Origin: Turnera subulata
Lineage: Eukaryota; Streptophyta; Magnoliopsida; Malpighiales; Passifloraceae
Assembly: GCA_028386065.3 (NCBI GenBank)
Contig: JAKUCV010005725.1
Span: 62,001 to 126,000, forward strand
DNA: 64,000 bases
Direction of reading: 5' to 3'
Positions 20,051-30,700 of the stretch are shown here, piece by piece; within the stretch, counting starts at the first letter, position 1; each line of letters begins with the position of its first letter. The translations under genes and the position numbers were made by a program. The notes below the pieces were generated by a model. The model was not told the origin of the DNA, did not search any database, and saw nothing but the letters and a program-made list of their open reading frames with translations.

Positions 20051-20660
20051 GAACGCCGATGTCATCGCAGGTACCTTTACAGTTTTTTGTAGTATTGCAT
20101 ATACTCTGATAGATCCTGGTGCTATACATTCCTTTATCGCGCAAAGTTTTGCAATACAATATAACTGTATGGAAGAGAGTTTAACACAATCGTTGAGGGT
20201 TAGAATACCCGCTGGCATAGTGGTTAGGTTAACACATATATGCAGAGATGTTTCTCTTTTGTACAGTGATGAGGTTTTTCTTGCTCAGTTGGTTGTGATG
20301 AACATTGGTGGTTTTGATATAATCCTGGGGATGAATTGGTTATCAAGATATAGTGCTATGGTAAATTGTTGAACCAAGGAGGTGTTGTTGACTTCCGACG
20401 GTGGGCGACAGGTTTTGTTGACAGGTATTGGGAGAGCTGCTACTGTATGTAGTATCTCTACTAAACAAGACTTCGGAATGAAGCCGTATGGTCCAGACAC
20501 TTTGTTGACTCACGTCACAGGCGAAGAAGTTCGGACACAAGTTTTGGAGGAGATAACAGTGGTGAAAGAGTTTCCAGATGTTTTTCCAGAGGATTTACTA
20601 GGATTGCCACCTGACAGAGAAGTTGAGTACACCATCGATCTAGTGCCATGAGTGACACCT
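20051..20660 (+). pseudogene. Gypsy A aspartic protease region, broken
   Basis: The active-site segment LIDPGAIHSFI (D-P-G codons at 20112-20120) and FDIILGMNWLSRYSA match plant gypsy retropepsins. The family triad is usually D-S/T-G; the proline variant also occurs in plant elements as far as I recall, so it need not be inactivating. In-frame stops at 20370 and 20649 follow. The protease would mature the gag-pol polyprotein. Confidence 0.85.
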
Positions 20661-21480
20661 ATCTCGATGGCACCGTACCGGTTGGCACCAACTGAACTCC
20701 AAGAGTTGAAGAAGTAGTTAGATGAGCTGCTAGAGAAGGGTTTCATCAGACCCAGTACATCTCCTTGGGGTTCCCCAGTCCTGTTCGTCAATAAGAAGGA
20801 TGGTAGTTTGCGCATGTGTGTAGACTACCGGCAGCTGAACAAGGTGACAGTAAAGAACAAGTACCCGCTTCCTAGGATTGATGACCTCTTTGATCAGTTG
20901 CAGGGGGCTACCGTGTTCTCCAAGATCGATCTTCGGTCTAGATATCATCTGATTAATATTGCAGAAAAGGACATACCGAAGACAGCCTTTCGCACGCGGT
21001 ATGGTCACTTTGAGTTCACAGTAGTACCTTTTGGCTTGACCAATGCACCTGCAGTTTTCATGTGCTTGATGTACTTGGTTCTGAATGAGTTTCTTAATAA
21101 GTTCGTGGTAGTCTTCATCGACGACATCCTGATATACTCGAAGAACAAGGAAGAGCACGAAGAACACCTGAGAATAGTGCTACAGAGGCTACGCGAGAAG
21201 TAGTTGTATGCTAAGTTCAGTAAGTGTGAGTTTTAGCTCAAAGAAGTTGCATTCCTTGGACATGTTGTGTATGGGGAAGGGATAAAAGTTGACCCTGCCA
21301 AAGTTAAAGCTGTTCTAGAATGGGAGCCTCCCAAGATAGTATCCGAGGTCAGAAGTTTTCTTGGCCTTGCAGGATATTACCGAAGGTTCATCGAAGGTTT
21401 TTCTCTGGTAGCCAGTCCTATGACCAAGTTATTGAAGAAAGATCAAGCCTTTGTGTGGAGTGAAGACTGCTAGAAGAGTT
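20661..21480 (+). pseudogene. Gypsy A reverse transcriptase, broken
   Basis: Palm and finger motifs are recognisable: [73 protein letters not shown], the catalytic FIDD box (21114-21125, family consensus Y/F-x-D-D) and LGHVV. In-frame stops are TAG at 20715, TAG at 21201, TAG at 21234 and TAG at 21471; each sits where the family has glutamine or tryptophan. Confidence 0.93.
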
Positions 21481-21945
21481 TTGATGAGTTGAAGAAGAAG
21501 TTGACCACGGCAACAGTTTTGATTGTACCTAAGTCAAGAGTGGAGTACGTGCTGTTTTGTGATGCTTCAGGTCTTGGCTTGGGAGCAGTGTTGATGCAAG
21601 AAGGTCGGGTGATTGCCTATGCCTCGAGACAATTAAGGCCACATGAGAAGAATTACCCGACACATGATTTAGAGATGGCTGCAGTGATCCTTGCTTTGAA
21701 TATCTGGCGACACTACCTGTTCGGGGAGAAATGTCGGATTTTCACAGATCATAAGAGTCTCAAGTACATCATGACCCAGAAGGAGCTTAACCTGCGACAA
21801 AGACGTTGGGTTGTGTTGCTGAATGATTATGATTGTACTATTGAATACCACCTTGGAAAAGCTAATGTTGTAGCTGATGCGCTAAGCCAAAACAGCCAGA
21901 AAATGCTTCCACGACCTACTCGGTATCCTCTCTTATCGAGTTAAG
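21481..21945 (+). pseudogene. Gypsy A RNase H domain
   Basis: [18 protein letters not shown] carries the first catalytic aspartate (21561-21563). [49 protein letters not shown] and ANVVADALS follow, as in Ty3/gypsy RNase H. Compared with element B, one base is missing near 21889, which shifts the frame for everything downstream. Confidence 0.92.
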
Positions 21946-23110
21946 GAAGATGGGAGTTGATTTATCAGTGGACAAGATAGGAGCTTTGTTGACACATATA
22001 GAAGTCAAGTCCAACTTGAGGGGCTGGATTGTGGAATTACAAGACAGAGATCCTGACCTGGACAAGCTGAAAGAAGCGGTTCGCAGTGGAAAAGAGGAAA
22101 AGTTCCGCATAGCCGAAGATAGTGCACTGATGCTGGGGAAACGCCTATGTGTACCTAGTGTTGGTGACTTGCGTAGTCAGATCCTGAAAGAAGGACACAT
22201 GACACCGTATGTGATGCATCCCGGGAGCACGAAGATGTATCAGAACCTGAAGACCCATTTCTGGTGGCCACGCATGAAGAAGGATGTAGCCGAATATATG
22301 GCTAAGTGTATTACTTGCCAGCAGGTGAAAGCTGAACATTAGGCTCCAGCAGGCAAGATGAGATTGTTGATAGTGCCAGAGTGGAAATGGGAGATGATCA
22401 CCATGGATTTTGTTGTCGGATTACCGTTGACTCAGAGACAGCATGATGCTATCTGGGTTATCATAGACCGACTAACAAAGTCAGCTCATTTTCTTCCCAT
22501 CCGTCAGACCGACACCATGGACAAGTTGGCGAAGCTGTATGTTGCTGAAATTGTGAGGCTACATGGAATTCCAAAGTCCATAGTCTCAGACAGAGATTCC
22601 AGGTTCACCTCACGGTTTTGGAAGAGTTTGCAAGCAGCTCTGGGAACGAAACAGAGTTTCAGTACCGCCTTTCATCCTCAGATAGATGGGCAGTCAGAGA
22701 GAACCATCCAGACACTAGAAGACATGCGAAGAGCTTGTGCTCTTAACTTCAGTGGAAGTTGGGATCAGTATTTGCCTTTGGCAGAGTTTGCATACAACAA
22801 CAGTTATCATTCCAGTATCGGGATGCCGCCATTCGAAGCTCTTTATGGAAGGAAGTGCCGAAGTCCAATTTGTTGGGATGAAGAAGGACTATGTTTGATC
22901 GTTGGTCCAGATTTGGTTAAGCAAACAGTTGACAAGATCCAGACAGTTAAGTAGAATATGAGAGATGCACAGGACTGACATAAAAGATACGCTGACAAGC
23001 ATCGACGAGAGATGGAGTACAAAGTTGGGGAAAAGGTTTTTCTCTGAGTTACACCATGGAAAGGAGTTATCAGATTCGGGAAAAGAGGGAAGCTGAGTCC
23101 TAGGGACATC
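21946..23110 (+). pseudogene. Gypsy A integrase (HHCC and DD35E core), broken
   Basis: The zinc-binding region runs from [19 protein letters not shown] to CITCQQVK. The catalytic triad is visible as D in MDFVVGLPL (codon 22405), D in VSDRDSRFTS (22589-22591) and E in [10 protein letters not shown] (22697-22699). The last two are separated by exactly 35 residues, the canonical DD35E spacing. Stops at 22340, 22952, 22976 and 23045 interrupt it. In element B the first of these positions reads CAA, the second CAG and the last two CGA. Confidence 0.92.
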
Positions 23111-23452
23111 GGACCCTATGAGATCATGAAAAGGGTTGGAGCATTAGCCTACAGGTTGTCTTTACCAGAGGAGTTGTCACGCATTCATAATGTGTTCCAT
23201 GTCTCCATGTTGAGGAGGTATAGATCAGATCTGAGTCATGTGGTTACAACGGCAGATATTGAAGTGGTAGAGGATCTAACATATACAGAGATACCAGAGC
23301 AGATTCTTGCCTGGGAGGTCAGTCAGTTGAGAAACCGTATCATTCCGATGGTAAAGGTAAAGTGGAGTAAGCACTCTGCAAATGAGTCTACGTGGGATGT
23401 AGAAGAGCACATGCGTTCTCTATATCCGCACCTGTTTGCAACATCAGAGTGA
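23111..23452 (+). pseudogene. Gypsy A integrase C-terminus with chromodomain-like tail
   Basis: The segment contains RVGALAYRLSLPEELSRIHN, VFHVSMLRRYRSD and a terminal module LRNRIIPMVKVKWSKHSANE, STWDVEEHMRSLYPHLF, ending at TGA 23450-23452. This resembles the chromodomain of plant chromoviruses, which directs insertion into marked chromatin. The last 108 codons are open. Confidence 0.85.
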
Positions 23453-23462
23453 ATTTCGAGGA

Positions 23463-23488
23463 CAAAATTCCTTTTAAGGTGGGTAGAC
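23463..23488 (+). promoter_or_regulatory. Gypsy A polypurine tract
   Basis: AAGGTGGGTAGAC directly precedes the 3' LTR. It is preceded by GAATTTCGAGGACAAAATTC at the pol stop, a motif conserved in B, C and F. Confidence 0.7.
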
Positions 23489-26068
23489 TGTAACAGCCTG
23501 GGTAAAAATTTGCTTTTTTACCGGGACTATAAAAGTCTTTATACAGCAATTTACCATTGAATTTAATCTTGGGTAATTAATTCAAAGTAAATCGAGCATC
23601 GGATTCCGAAATCGAGCTTTGTCCCACGCTCGAGATTTTTCTGCGGATTTTATGGACCAAAGTTGGAATTTTTCAGGTCCAGGAATCTTCGGAAAAGTCG
23701 GGTTTAACCTCGAAAGAACGGACCAGAAATAAAGATAAGGGGGAATAATAGTTATTTTCTGGTCCGAACAAAACATGTTTCACTATGCAGCACAGTAACT
23801 GCACAATGGAGGCAGCATCCCATCCTCTATTTTCATCTGTCGTCCACTGAATATCTTCCTTCTCCACTAAATTTTTCCTGCACTCCTTTTTCCTGCCTAT
23901 AAATTGCTCTTCCCTTCTGCATTCAAACACACACCCAACTCATCTTCTCCTTCCCTACAACCCAATATCCTCCCCTTCCTACAACACCAAATACCAACCA
24001 GAAAAAAAAAAGAAAATCACACACACATCACCCGAGACCCCCTCTCCCTTTCTCTCTTTCTTCTTTTCTTTTTCTTTTTCTTTTCTTTTTCTTTCTTCTT
24101 TCTTTTTCCTTTCTTCTTCCTCTCTTCTTCTCCTTTCCCGAGCCACACCCGCGCCTACCATCACCGACGCCACCTTTACCACCACAACCCCACGCCGCCA
24201 CCATCTTCTCCTCCTTCCTTCCCTCTTCCTCCTCACTCGCCGCCCTCTATAAGACGCCGCCGTCGCCCTTGGAACTCGATCCGACGAAGACACCAGCTCG
24301 CACGACACCACAGCGGCCGCCTCCTCCTCTCCTGCAGCCACCGCGACACGTCGTCTCGTCAGCCGCCCTCGCCTCGCCACCTGCATCGTCCTCGCCAGCT
24401 TGCCGTCCCGCCGCCTGCATCACCAACCCGAGGAGTTCCGGGTCAGAAGGTGCGTGACCCGCCTTGCAGCCGGGTCAGGGGTGCTGGGTCTAGGCTGGGC
24501 GAGCCTATGCAACGGGCCTGCTGCCTTGGCTGGGCCTTGCACCTGGACCCTCTGGTTGGGCTGTTGTGGTATAGGTCTGGGCTTGAATAGCTTGGGCCCA
24601 ATCCGGTTTAAAAAAAATAAAAAAAGATAAAATTTGATAATAAAGGTATAATGTTTAGTTTTGGAAAATTATGGGAATATTTTTAAAAATATATATGGGA
24701 AAATATAGGATAAGAAAATAATTTGGGATATATATATGGTAATTGTTTTTTTGGAAAAATAAATATGGTTACCTTTGAAAATTACTCTTGGAAACTATAT
24801 ATATAAAAAAAAGAGGTTGCAATATTTTTGAAAGGGTAATATCAAAGTATATACCGGACTAATAACCGGGGTATAGATATGGTAATTATTTTTGGCATAT
24901 GGAAATAAATGGTAAATGATGATGATAACGGAGTTACACCGAGACGTTAACCGAGCCAGATAAAGTTTTATTTTACGGCTTACGTCATAGACTGTCATAC
25001 TGCATATTCATTGGCTGTGCATCTTATATATGCATATTATTTGCTATATAGGAGTTGATACTGAACAGTTGCTTGAGGAACCTGCTGTGGGACCTGAAGA
25101 GGAGTTTCATAACTGTATCGGTTAAGGTGAGGATGGATAACCTTTGATATGTTGCCTATAGTACTGTTGTGTTTTGTTGTTTGATTGAACCGCTGAGTTA
25201 TTGTGAATATTATATTTGTTGTTGTTGGACTGTAACAGTAAGTTGTCTGTTAATTGAGGTCCATGTTGATTATTGGAATTTGAGAATTGGGATTTAATTG
25301 TGAATTGGAATAATGATGATTTAAGTGTTACGTGGTATGTTGAGGTACGACCGGATGGTTTGAGACTGTTTTATGGTGGGCATGATCTGGTTATTTGTGA
25401 TTAGCATGTCTATGCTTGATTATTGGGATGTCTATCCTGGGTTCTATTTTGATCTGGCACCAGAGATAGGGTGATAACCGGGTAGACCCTAGCTTGACCC
25501 GTGACAGGGCCCCGAAAGATAAAATTGGTAATAATAATAAATATTCTTTTGGCCTTGGCTCAGTCATGAATTGGTTGAATCTTTGAGTTGACTTTTGCTG
25601 GTGTTTTCTTCGAAAGTATTATGGTTGCCTGGTGGAGTTGACTTTGACTTTTGACTTTTATCCATGGTTGGTGAGCACTTCGGACTCACCCCTCGCCTGC
25701 GGGGTTTCATCCCGTAGGATAAGTTATTTCGTAGTTCAGGTACGACGGTCGTTGGCTGCTGCTTTCTTCTCCACCAGACCCCGGATCCATACCTCCACTG
25801 CATCTGCATAAAAGTCTTCCGCTGCTGTGTGCTTTTCATATGTCTTAAGGCTGTTGTTACCCTTCCTCTGTTGCTGTGTGTTATCAAAACTGTTGCTGTT
25901 TGGATTTGAGAAGCTTGATGATTGAATAATGGTCCCGGAGCACGGGTGACAGATGTTGTATTTGGAATTCAGTTGATGTATTTAGTATGATGTACTGTTT
26001 GCTCCAGCAATAAGAATAGTTCTGGCACGTGTTTACTGTGTATGGTAAATACCGGTCGGGGCGCTTCA
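23489..26068 (+). repeat. Gypsy A 3' LTR
   Basis: 2580 bp, TGTAACAGCC...GGCGCTTCA. TATA box at 23898-23903, hairpin at 25670-25690. A derived 29-bp patch at about 25631-25659 carries three TTGACT motifs and replaces about 13 bp of the 5' LTR (18313-18325); element B agrees with the 5' LTR. This LTR lies in the same direction as the exportin gene downstream. Confidence 0.93.
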
Positions 26069-26073
26069 AATAT
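26069..26073. repeat. Target-site duplication of gypsy A, right copy (AATAT)
   Basis: Exact repeat of 16144-16148. Confidence 0.9.
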
Positions 26074-26281
26074 GTAATATATACATACTCTTACTCGATA
26101 AATCTTTCAGCAGCATTAGTATAATAATAATATAGAATGTGTAATATATATATACGCTTACTCGATAAATCTTTCAGCAATATCAGTAAAATAATAATAT
26201 AAGATCTGTAATAATATTATACATATATATATATATTCTTACTCTATAAATCTTTCAGCAATATTACTACTATATATGTAT
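26069..26281. repeat. Minisatellite, about 70-bp units
   Basis: Three consecutive copies start near 26074, 26141 and 26210. Each contains CTTACTC(G/T)ATAAATCTTTCAGCA followed by an AT-rich tail. A fourth copy lies at 16079-16148, so gypsy A inserted inside the array. Confidence 0.8.
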
Positions 26282-27240
26282 ATATAGAAAGGATGAAAGT
26301 AGTAATAACAAAATTTTTAGAAATAAATACCTTATTTGACTAGAGACTCATGTTGATAACGTATTATAAAATTGGAGGATGAAATTCACTTTTGATGGAA
26401 TAACACAAGCTTGATCGAGGTGATAATACAACCTTGATGGTAGTTGTGCAATTTTAATGTAATAATACAACTTTGATAATATTGATGATGGGAATAATTA
26501 AACTAATATGGGAGAGCTTAAGGAGAGAGGTGTGTAATTTATGGTAGGATGTAAGAATTTAAAAGGATAAAATCAAAGGGATGTTAGCTAAAGTAAGATG
26601 ACAATTTTTTTTATTATCAAAAAATGATATTGAGATTAAGACAAATGGGATTATATAGGCTAATTAGCCAAATAGATGAGCCCAATAAAAGTTAGGTATA
26701 TGGGTAAAATATTTATTGGCAATAAATTCAAGTATGATAAAAATGAATTTTAGTGGAAGGTAACAATGACGATATTCACTTAATTTATTTATAACATATC
26801 TTAAATTGTGTAGTATACAATTCCTAAAATTGCATGTACATGACTCATTAGTGATATTACTATCAACACTCTCTTTTTGCATAGCTGACCATGCATCTTT
26901 GTGTTTTAATCTAGCTTAAGAGTGTAATTACAAAGCATAAAGAACCTCTAATCTAATCTTCCCTTAGACCAATCAACTGAAAGTTAGGAAATCCCTAGGA
27001 TCAGAAAATACTACAAGGATAAAACAATACAGGGCAAAAACCGAGGCAAGAAAATTATCAAATTAGTGAAAACTTATCCAAAAAATCTCACTGTAAAGAA
27101 AAAAATAAAAACAAAAAAGGAGGGGGAGTAACTGTAAGAACCAAAGATGGATATTATTACTACCAGTTTTAAGAAAAAAAAAAAAAAAGAACAAGCAAGA
27201 AGCAAAACAGGTCAGGTGATCAGGTCTCGTCCATTGTATT
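26282..27240. other. AT-rich intergenic region upstream of the exportin gene
   Basis: No open frame longer than about 70 codons and no transposon motif recognised. It presumably includes distal promoter sequence of the gene that follows. Confidence 0.5.
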
Positions 27241-27245
27241 CTCCC

Positions 27246-27255
27246 CATAAATATA
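27246..27255 (+). promoter_or_regulatory. Candidate TATA element of the exportin gene
   Basis: CATAAATATA lies about 30-40 bases before a CT/CA-rich stretch (27275-27330) that looks like a plant transcription start and leader. No experimental start site is available, so this is positional inference. Confidence 0.45.
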
Positions 27256-27358
27256 ATCACCACCACCGTAATAAAACCCCTCTCACCTCACACACAGAAG
27301 AAAAGAGCACACAAAAGAAGACCCCGTAAAAATCATCAACCTCTTCTTTTCTTCGTCG

Positions 27359-27430
27359 ATGCTCTCTATTCCTCCTCCTCCAATCCTCCACATTTCTACC
27401 CCAAATCTCCACTCTCCCTCTTCTCTTTAG
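27359..27430 (+). promoter_or_regulatory. Upstream ORF in the exportin 5' leader
   Basis: An ATG at 27359 opens a 23-codon frame rich in proline, serine and leucine that ends at TAG 27428-27430, before the leader intron. It would precede the main start in the mature mRNA if transcription begins upstream of 27359, and could damp translation of the main frame. Confidence 0.45.
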
Positions 27431-27457
27431 ATCTCAGATCCATCACCAGCTACTCAG

Positions 27458-27736
27458 GTACCTTATTTTTTGTTATTATTATTATTCTCTTTTATATAAA
27501 AACTAAAACGAAAAAACAAAAAAAACCGTTACGCTTTTGCATTTCACCGATTGATCGGACTACGAATTCCCCGTCGCGATCGCGTCATTTTTTGAAGCGT
27601 TTTAGTTTTGTAGAAAATATCGATGAGGAAGAAGCGAAGTTGGAAGTGGATTAGCTAGTAGAGTAGCGAATGGTTGGCTGGTTGATTGATTGATACGAGT
27701 TGTTTGTTTGTTTGTTTGTCTTGTTGTGATTCTTAG
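27458..27736 (+). other. Leader (5' UTR) intron of the exportin gene
   Basis: CTACTCAG|GTACC at the 5' side and TGATTCTTAG|GTTC at the 3' side bound an AT-rich stretch with T-rich runs. An alternative acceptor exists at 27750 (TTTCTAG). The main ATG lies about 40 bases after the acceptor. Confidence 0.6.
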
Positions 27737-27776
27737 GTTCAGGTTTCTAGGGTTTGGTGGTTGTTGATCGGCGGCG

Positions 27777-30700
27777 ATGGAGAGTCTGGCGCAGCTGGAG
27801 GCGTTGTGCGAGAGGCTGTACAACTCGCAGGACTCGGCGGAGAGGGCGCACGCGGAGAACACTCTCAAGTGCTTCTCCGTCAACACCGACTACATCTCGC
27901 AGTGCCAGTACATCCTGGACAATGCCTTGACTCCTTACGCCCTCATGCTCGCCAGCTCCAGCCTCCTCAAGCAAGTCACCGAGCACACCCTCGCCGTCCA
28001 GCTCCGCCTCGATATCCGTACAAAACTTCATTTCCCTCTTCCTTCCTCCTACTCTCTTGTCACTGGTGCTTCTTGTTGTTGTTGTTGTTGTTGTTGTTTG
28101 TTTTGCTTCCTAATTTTTGTTTGCTTGTTTGGTTTTCTTGTTTTGCTGTGTGGTAGGGAATTATTTGGTGAATTATCTTGCCAAGAGGGGGCCGGAGCTG
28201 CAGGGTTTCGTGGTGTCTTCGCTGATTCAGCTGTTGTGTCGGGTTACCAAGTTTGGGTGGTTTGATGATGATAGGTTTAGAGATTTGGTTAAGGAGTCCA
28301 TGGACTTCCTGAGTCAGGTTTGGTGGTTTTTTTTTTTTTCTTCATTCTTGATGATGATAATGTTGTTGTTGATAATGATGATTCTGAGCATTTTCCCGCG
28401 CGCGGGGGAACTGTTGTATGAACTGTATTTATCCCTATCAAAATGTATAATTGTTTAAATTCTTTGCATTTCTGTTTCTTTTTTCTTCATTTGCGGTTCT
28501 TGGTTGTCTGGGCCCATTGTATGTATGTATATTTGTTTGGGTTTCCTTACTTGGATATGTGGGGTTGTCATCTTCGCTATTTTCGGGATTATGTTCCACC
28601 TTAACTTTCATGTATACTTAAGAGTGATATTGTGCCATTTTAGCTCGATTTTAGCTGTGGCATTTAACAGGTGCCGCTGATGACGTCTTGCGCTCTTAAC
28701 ATCGGCATGTAATTATAACTTAAATAGTTTCATTTGTTTCCTTTTTTTCCTGGGTACTATAAAGCTGGCCCCACATTCCCTTGTACAGCTTGTATTATTG
28801 TCCTTATTGTTTTTTTTTTCCTATTTAGCTGCTTAAGTGTATAGCTTGAGCTGATGGTTTGGATCTATATTTAATTGTAGAACATTAATTAGGAAGGTGA
28901 TTGATTTAAACCTTTTAGGAAGCCTTTGGCAATGCCACTGATACTAGCACGAGGAAATTTGGTATTAACTTACCACTAGTGGGTTTGGCTGCCTGCATCG
29001 ACCTACTAGGAATGGAGAAGTGAAGTTGTGCTGGCGAGGTGGTTGGTAGATTCTTCTGTCTAGGAGACAAAAGGTGCTCGCAGATTACATGTAATCGAAT
29101 GGCATTAGATGATGGTTTTCTGACTACTTGTTCACGACATTAAAGTTTCACGTTGGAACCTTGGAGATTGTAGCTCTCAGAAAGTCGATTTCTTCTTTTG
29201 AGAATCATGATAACTTTAGTTTGATATCAACCAAGCCATTAGGCTTTCAAAAGACATCATTGATGTCAAGAATGGCTTGATTTTTATTTTAATTTGTAGA
29301 GATGATTTGTAATCCTTTGCCATTATCACCTGAACATAGCTAAGAAAAGAGTCCAACAGGTTTGCGTTCCCTTTATCAATTCCTTTTCAGCTATTAGTCA
29401 TTGTAATGCCATAAACTTTCTGCTTTTTGGGAAAGATTCTTTTAATCTTTGTGCTATCTGTTTTGTTTTTGTCTTTCCATTTAATTTTTTTTTTTTTTTT
29501 ATGCTAATGCAGTGACTGATAGCTTACATATTATAGGATGGTAACACCTTGCTGGTGCTTGTTGCTTAACCCGCTTTCAGATATTTTTTCATGTCTTTTT
29601 GTCTTGGCTTTGGGAATCCCTATTCTCTCGTACTCCATTTTTTTCTCCTTCCCGGGCTGGTTTCCATGACATACTTTATTGTATTGCATCTTTCAAATAG
29701 TGTCCTTAATTGATGCTCTGCTCATGCCCACTCGAAAATGGCTAATTATGCTTCATCTTATTTTCATCAATCTTTATATTGGATCCTTATTCTCTGTATT
29801 AGTTAGTTGCTTTTATTTTAGTTATTTTCAGTTATTAAATGTTGCATCCACATTTATTGGAGAGATGTTTCTTGCTGATCTCTTGAAAAGAACTATAATT
29901 TCCTTCTCTTTATCTTTTACATAGGCATCTCCTGATCACTATGCCATTGGATTGAAGATACTGAATCAACTTGTATCTGAGATGAATCAGGTTGCTTTCA
30001 TACTTTCTTTTAATAATTTCTACACTTTTTCTTCTTCTCTTCATTCTTCCTTTCTCCTTAAATTTTCCCTGCGCTTGTGTGCACGCACTTGCAAAGCAAA
30101 TTATGCTGGTTCTCTAAGATAGTGACATAATTGTCACCTTGAAATGGAAACAAGAAGCATGCCACCTTGGCAATTCTGAAGTACTTTTCACATCGATGTG
30201 CCACAGTGGAGTTGCATCGACCGCAAAATCAAGCTACTACCCTTGGATATTTGTGCTGAGTGAATAAATATTCTTTAGTATCAAACTGTTTTTATTTTAT
30301 ATCTTTTTTGCATTCATTACCTGTGCATTTAGTGTTGAAAGCTCTGTTCAGTCTTTTCATAATAAATGTTTGCATATAATCCTTCATGGTAGACTTTTGT
30401 TGATCGCATCATCAGAATATTTTGGACAGTGCATGCTGAGTATGAGGACTTTTGTTGTTACTCTCTTTTCTCTATCTCTCTCTCATATAATCATCTTCTC
30501 GTAAATTTTCATTTTTATAATTGCAATCATTGGTGTTATGCTTAATTTTCCGATGCTCAAATTCTCAGGCTAATACGGGACTACCTTCAACTCATCAACG
30601 GAGGGTAGCCTGCTCCTTTAGGGATCAATCGCTTTTTCAAATATTCCAAATATCTTTAACATCACTCCGTCATCTGAAGAATGACGGTAGGTCACTAATT

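Larger units (their letters stand above)
16149..26068 (+). mobile_element. Gypsy A: full-length Ty3/gypsy chromovirus-type LTR retrotransposon, decayed
   Basis: This 9.9-kb element has LTRs at 16149-18735 and 23489-26068, a primer-binding site, gag, protease, RT, RNase H, integrase and C-terminal chromodomain-like region in Ty3/gypsy order, a polypurine tract, and a perfect 5-bp duplication AATAT. The integrase/chromodomain sequence and LTR length fit the Tekay/Del chromovirus group; this is a judgement from motifs. The gag-pol frame is broken by 14 premature stops and one frameshift, so it is not autonomous. Over the first 450 bp of the LTRs I count roughly 15-20 differences, mostly transitions. 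Confidence 0.93.

Noticed and set aside
29679..29924. Open frames inside exportin introns (also 28117-28458, 35111-35443, 38528-38878)
   Set aside because: They are read-through of exon ends into T-rich introns; exon joining by GT-AG gives the full-length family protein without them.
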